Below are positions 59,607-64,000 of a DNA stretch of 64,000 nt, piece after piece. Below the pieces are notes generated by a model. It was given only the letters and a program-made list of their open reading frames with translations. It was not told the DNA's origin and did not search any database. The stretch is from Siphonodentalium dalli. Lineage: Eukaryota; Mollusca; Scaphopoda; Gadilida; Siphonodentaliidae. A program made the translations under genes and the position numbers. The stretch is from the NCBI GenBank assembly GCA_032622095.1, contig CP136063.1:28276987-28340986 (forward strand). Reading direction: 5' to 3'. Numbering within the stretch: position 1 is the first letter of the stretch; each line of letters starts with the position of its first letter.

Positions 59607-62292
59607 ATGTCAGCAAAGAAGTTAAGAATGAATGAGAGGGACAGAAGGAAATCACATTACTGGACACCATCAAGACATAGTGAGTCACTAGATTTAAATC
59701 AATCCCACCGTGATTCTCAGAACACGCTTCAACAAGTAGTTTGCGAAGACCCTGTTGCGGTCCACCATTTTAGGACTGATAGGCCAGGTAGGAAGAAACC
59801 AAATGACGAAGCTATCGGGAGACATTTGTCGTATTTGCTCCGTCATACCACAAAAATAAATAAGGAAGGGTATATGGAAGTACAGATTTTGCTCAAGGAC
59901 CCATTTCTTCATGGGGTGACCAGAGAAGACATCACACGGGTAGTAAATACTAATGAAAAAAAACAGATTTGCATTAAGACAATCAAAGAGAGGATTAATG
60001 GAACTAATGGAGATCAAGGCTTACCAAGCTCACTCCACACCAGTTGAGAAACTAGAATTGACACCCATCTTAACATGCGAAGAATTGGAACAAGCGGTGC
60101 ATGGAACGTCATTGGAAAATTGGGAGAAAATTAAGGTTGAAGGGCTTAAGACCATGGGGAGACAGATGATCCACTTCTCCACCCATGAACCGGAAAATAA
60201 AACTGTGGTTAGTGGAATGAGGCCCCTAAGTGAAGTGGCAATATATTTGGATATAAATAAATATTTGCAGGCTGGCTTCAAATTATTTCGATCGGCTAAC
60301 AATGTAATATTATCTCCAGGGGATGAGGAACATACGATACCACCAGCCTTTTTCAAAGAGGTAATTCGAAGGGATGAAGAGAGGAGCAGACTGGGAGAAT
60401 TACCATCGACTCCACAGCCGAGGACAGAAAAGAAGTTTTCCACCCTTAGAAGTTATCGCAGGTGGCGTCTTAAACAGAATTTGAAGAAAGCAGGATTAAG
60501 GCAGAACAGAAATACTCTATGCTTGATATGTAGGGGAAGGTTTTCACAATTGAAACGACATGTCTTGTATGCGCATGTTCCAGAGACTTTGTGGGAACCG
60601 GTTTCAATTGAACAGGCTGAGATAATATGTCAACAAATGGCAGAGGGAATAAAAACACTGGTTGGATTTATTCAAAGGATTCCTATTGAGGCGGTGACCT
60701 TAGAACACTTCAAACCTTTGATCGACAAGATTAATTCTGACCGACTGATTTCGCCCGATACTAGTATATCAGGAGACATGTATAAGTTTTACATAGATAT
60801 GCTGCGCCGGTCCACTGATCCATGTTTTCAGGATGGGGAAACTGTACAATGTAGGTTGAGTCCTATTAACTCCCCTGCTTGTTTTTTATATTGGAGGGTT
60901 CTCTATGTGTTGCTTCAAATGCTTAAGCCGGAGAAATTGGACGAGTTGAAACAGTGCTGTAGAGATAGAGAAGATGGATTGTCACGGGAGGAGCATTGGA
61001 TCAGAGTATATGGGAGAAGTGCTTCTGTGGTTCGACCCCTCACCGGGTTGGATCAGGAGTGCTCCACCAATGAAGATGTAGAGTCGCTTATGATCCTACC
61101 GCTAACCGGGTGGGACCAGACGATTGCTACCCAGGAGGTACTGGTGAGTACGGAGGATTATTCTATGGTCCGTCCCCTAACCGAGATGGATCGGAAGACT
61201 CAAGTCGAAGAGAGGGTGCCTGAAGAGCCCAGTACTTTGACTCGACCCCTCACCGGGTTGAGCCAGTCTGGGTCCACAGACGGTCAGGATAGCAGTATAG
61301 AGTCAACACCAAAGTCTCCACCAGAGGAAGAAATGTTCTTAGAGTCCCAGGGAGAACACCAGACCTGCCCCATGGAGACCGAGAAGTGCGGGGTTTTGGA
61401 GATAGAACTGGAGGATGACAGTTTGGAGGCCTGGGTGGAGTGTGAAGACGCTCTCGCTGATCCTCCCCCAAAGCCACTGCTCAAATTATATGACAGTCAT
61501 TTCCACCCGGATCGGATTCTGGAGCGAGCGAACAAGGGCACCGATACCCTTTGTTGGGACCAATATTTTGAGGGATTTCCGGACGGAAAGGTCCCATGTA
61601 GCGTAATCGGTGGGGTTGCGGTATTTTGTGATCCGGAGTCTTACCCCTGGACAGTGGATCTTGGTCAGAGGTGGAGAACGGCTATAGGGTTTCACCCGAA
61701 AAACTATCGGCAGGCTTCAAGCCACACCCTGGATCTTATTAGAGATTATCTGAACCATCGTTCGGTGTGTGCTTTGGGAGAGATTGGCCTGGATGATACT
61801 AGTCACCCATCCTCATTCGACTTACAAGAACGGCTGTTCATAGACCTCCTAAAACTAAGCATGCCCAGTAAGCCCATCATTCTACACCTTAGAGGAGCCA
61901 GCAGGTATGGAGATCGAGTGGCAAGGATTGCATTGAACATCATTAGGAGAATGAGGCTTGTCAACCAACCACTGCATCTCCATTGTTGCTCACAGAGATC
62001 TGAAGTACTGAGGGAATGGATGGAGTTACCAAATTGTTATTTTGGGTTTACTGGGCTGGTGAAACATTTTGATGAAGAGCAGAAAGAGGCCTTGAGGAGT
62101 GTTCCGGACGAAAGATTGCTGGTAGAGACGGATGGACCGTACTTTGCAGGGAGCAGGGCATTTTCTAGCCCAAAGAATATAGGCGAAGTAGTGGCTGCTG
62201 TGGCGGAAATAAGGGGTCAAACCCAAGAAGTCATTGGCATGGGAACAGCGAGGAACGCTGAGCTGCTATATGGGAACAGCGAGGAACGCTGA
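59607..62292 (+). CDS. ORF3: Tpt1/KptA-like + C2H2-like finger + TatD nuclease fusion
   Basis: Starts 43 bp after pol. The first frame (59607-60047) has a basic N-terminus, then the Tpt1 winged-helix half from residue 70, with LSYLLRH (R79, H80) and VTREDI. At the A8 run 59956-59963 the frame shifts +1 and the 59953-62292 frame continues: IKAYQAHS (22-28), VHGTS (49-53), MIHFS (72-76), SGMR (87-90), FRSANNVIL (112-120). Tpt1 removes the splice-junction 2'-phosphate from tRNA using NAD+. The usual Arg of IRAxQGHS is Lys here. A CLIC...H...H finger is at 190-208. RPLTGLDQ-type repeats lie at 361-438. TatD is at 511-775 with all metal ligands (H516, H518, E610, H645, H677, D727). It takes the env position but has no membrane segment. 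Broken by one base as read; possibly a sequencing error. Confidence 0.85.
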
Positions 62293-62426
62293 GCTGCTAT
62301 ATGGGAACAGCGAGGAACGCTGAGCTGCTATATGGGAACAGCGAGGAACGCTGAGCTACAATATTGGAACAGCGAGGAACGCTGAGCTGCAATGTGGGAA
62401 CAGCGAGGAACGCTGAGCTATGGCAT
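62241..62426 (+). repeat. 31-bp tandem repeat at the ORF3 end
   Basis: GGGAACAGCGAGGAACGCTG starts at 62241, 62272, 62303 and 62334, then diverged at 62365 and 62396. The first unit encodes the TatD C-terminal GTARNAELLY; the stop lies in the second. The terminal codons were amplified into non-coding copies. Confidence 0.9.
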
Positions 62427-62561
62427 GGTGTCAACGAGGAACGGCGACATCCTGTTGAGGGGATTGTACAAAGCGGAATTTGTCTACATGTATTTGTTTA
62501 TAACCACCCAGTCGCAGACCAGATAGGATAGCAGAAGTCCTCACAATGCATTCTGCAAGAA

Positions 62562-62576
62562 CTGGAGGGGGAGGAG
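62562..62576 (+). promoter_or_regulatory. Polypurine tract
   Basis: A purine run (GGAGGGGGAGGAG) directly before the 3' LTR, the usual primer site for plus-strand DNA synthesis. Confidence 0.85.
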
Positions 62577-62855
62577 TGTAGAATATGTCAGTATGAACTA
62601 TGACCTCTGACCCATAAGAAACCATGAACTGTAACCTTTGACACCTTGAACTCTAACTGGCCTGTGATTGGGTAATAAGGGAGAAAGACGGGAGAGAAGG
62701 GCGGAGCTAAAAATGAAGTGTGCGCTCTCTTGAATCGGGACCGCCATCGGTAAAGCACGCCAGGGAAGTATATAGCTGGAAGGACTAGGAGAGTAAAACA
62801 GGTGAGAACCTTATATAAATAAGCTTATCTTTGCCATACCCCAAAAGATAACACA
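62577..62855 (+). repeat. 3' LTR
   Basis: Exactly 12,560 bp from the 5' LTR and, by eye, identical over 279 bp. It is followed by ACAT, the copy of the 5' flank. Confidence 0.9.
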
Positions 62856-62869
62856 ACATCCTAATCTGC

Positions 62870-62958
62870 TAAGTGTTCTCTTCTCCACCAACTTGACCAA
62901 TGTCCAAGACACGGATGGTGAGGTGTTAAAGCAGATACTGGACACCACCGCTGTCTGA
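62870..62958 (+). other. Possible last coding exon of an unknown gene
   Basis: One plus frame reads LLSVLFSTNLTNVQDTDGEV, then LKQILDTTAV and TGA (62956-62958). Composition looks protein-like and a possible acceptor AG (GCTAAG) lies near 62882. I recognise no family. The LTR element would have inserted just upstream, in the intron or exon edge. Weak. Confidence 0.2.
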
Positions 62959-63362
62959 TCGACAAAGGAAGGTCCACTTTGTTCCCAATGTCAGCATACA
63001 CAAAAACCGTCCGTTACAGCCCACACGATCATTGTCGACAAGAAACACAGATTTCCTTTGTTCCTAAAAGATTGATACCAATAAGATTTCAAAATATGGT
63101 TCTATAGAATGGATTCGTGTATTGGGGGATGGTGAGAAACATGTTGGTTCGATATTATACACGTACATGTACTCCAATGTTTAGTTACAACAAAATAGCT
63201 AACTAATGAATAATGGTGAATAGCGAAAATAAGAATGTTACATGTATATTAGTGTTAAAGACCGACCGGTTCAGCGTCACAAACTCGACAGTAATCTCGT
63301 CGTATAACTCCCTCCCCCGTTCTATGTCTATTTTGGTGGACAGGGGATGACACCATCTTTCA
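62959..63362. other. Flank; right part is a third paralogue of the zinc-finger 5' region
   Basis: Nothing is recognised to 63240. 63240-63362 matches 16515-16631 (AGCGTCACAAACTCGACAGT, GGGGATGACACCATCTTT). TTAA at 63255-63258 is empty here but filled at 24195. Confidence 0.55.
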
Positions 63363-63366
63363 TTAA

Positions 63367-63887
63367 AGGTGGATTATCTTTTTGTAAACAAGTATTATAT
63401 AGTTACCGGGGTATAAAATATTAAGATTTGAATCGAAGACTCCTGTCCGGAAATGCTCCTATCGATTAATATTAATTTTATTTCGAATATTTTCTGGTCT
63501 AAAAAGGTGTGTTTGTTCAGCTAACGAACAATAGTGGTTAATGTTAACAGATACCATAAATTATATTGTGCAATTTTGTCACAAATAAACGTTAATTATA
63601 CTCATTATCACTTATATCTGTGGAACAAAACAATACAAACAACCAATCTGTGACATTTGACATTCGTTGCGTAGCCGTAGGAACAGCCCAGTGCTCTATA
63701 TCGCAATACGGTCTCATCCGAATGATCGGTTCTAAAAATAGTAACATAAACGGGCCCGATTTAATATTCGAAATAAAATCAATATTAATTGATAGAAGCT
63801 TTTCCGGACATATGTCTTCAGTTCATATCTATTATTTTATACCCACGCAACTATTTAAAATTTATTATTTAAAGAGATAATCCATCT
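63367..63887 (+). mobile_element. TTAA-type MITE with a matching empty site
   Basis: 521 bp between TTAA 63363-63366 and 63888-63891. Flanks (CACCATCTTTCA and GTTGCAG) match 16622-16641 and 24812-24830, which have one TTAA. The flanking paralogous block then continues to the window end with the hairpin AATAAACGGTGGTTTACC. Confidence 0.9.
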
Positions 63888-64000
63888 TTAAGTTGCAGCC
63901 TATTTAGAAACCGACGCTGTGTGTTATTATGGATTATCCCTTATACAGAACAAACACTTACTTGACACAAGACCAATAAACGGTGGTTTACCAGGCTTTA

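Larger units (their letters stand above)
50017..62855 (+). mobile_element. 12.8-kb Ty3/gypsy-type LTR retrotransposon with a third ORF
   Basis: Complete structure: two 279-bp LTRs beginning TGTAGAATATG and ending AACACA, a primer-binding-site-like TGGCGACGAGAAT at 50297, a purine tract (GGAGGGGGAGGAG) before the 3' LTR, and the direct flank ACAT on both sides (50013-50016, 62856-62859). Domain order PR-RT-RNase H-IN marks Ty3/gypsy. At 12.8 kb it is over twice the usual size, because of a large Gag, a 5' leader of 0.7 kb and ORF3. The LTRs look identical, which implies recent insertion. Yet the coding part holds a 2-bp loss, two A8-run frame changes and a MITE. Confidence 0.92.

Noticed and set aside
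59607-62292. Host gene transcribed beside the retrotransposon
   Set aside because: ORF3 lies between pol and the purine tract/3' LTR, is intronless and starts 43 bp after the pol stop, so it belongs to the element.

Overview
The window is eukaryotic, almost certainly from a marine invertebrate. Evidence: long C2H2 zinc-finger arrays with 28-residue modules, LINE, SINE, Helitron-like, TTAA-type MITE and Ty3/gypsy elements, a BIR/RING gene, PC4-domain genes, polyadenylation signals and no operons. The zinc-finger style ([16 protein letters not shown]), IAP-type and PC4 genes and dense Helitron/MITE content fit a lophotrochozoan such as a mollusc, but I cannot fix the species. Few intact host genes are visible; most of the window is repeats and gene relics.

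Layout. 1-7.7 kb: foldback elements, a 163-bp satellite, a tRNA-type SINE, minisatellites and MITE copies. 7.7-11.1 kb: a zinc-finger pseudogene cut by a 5'-truncated LINE. 12.1-13.1 kb: relic of a transposon protein with a Cys-rich CXC tail. 15.0-16.2 kb: an intact 14-finger C2H2 gene on the minus strand. 16.8-19.3 kb: a head-to-tail Helitron-like array. 20.9-25.1 kb: MITEs and a second zinc-finger relic whose promoter block is a paralogue of the one at 16.2 kb. 25.3-46.3 kb: a very large inverted repeat with two nearly identical 8.2-kb arms around a 1.0-kb spacer. Each arm carries an intact gene with two tandem PC4-like domains and a damaged BIR+RING (IAP-like) gene. The outer edges carry inverted zinc-finger-derived tandem repeats and a 155-bp terminal repeat. 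46.7-47.3 kb: a LINE ORF1 fragment. 47.75-50.0 kb: a long zinc-finger pseudogene, paralogous to the 7.7-kb one.

50,017-62,855 is one 12.8-kb Ty3/gypsy-type LTR retrotransposon with 279-bp LTRs that look identical. It encodes a 1023-residue Gag (helix-hairpin-helix, long Arg/Ser/His-rich region, capsid-like domain, CCHC knuckle), then protease, a 19-residue repeat, RT, RNase H, integrase and a C-terminal PHD finger. Downstream, in the position of an env gene, a third ORF fuses a Tpt1/KptA RNA 2'-phosphotransferase domain, a C2H2-like finger and a TatD nuclease domain. A 514-bp MITE sits between integrase and PHD finger. This element is the most unusual system in the window.

A TTAA-targeting MITE family has at least six copies here, and duplicated segments supply matching empty sites, so target-site duplication can be shown from the window alone. 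Identity statements are by eye; no alignment or database search was run.
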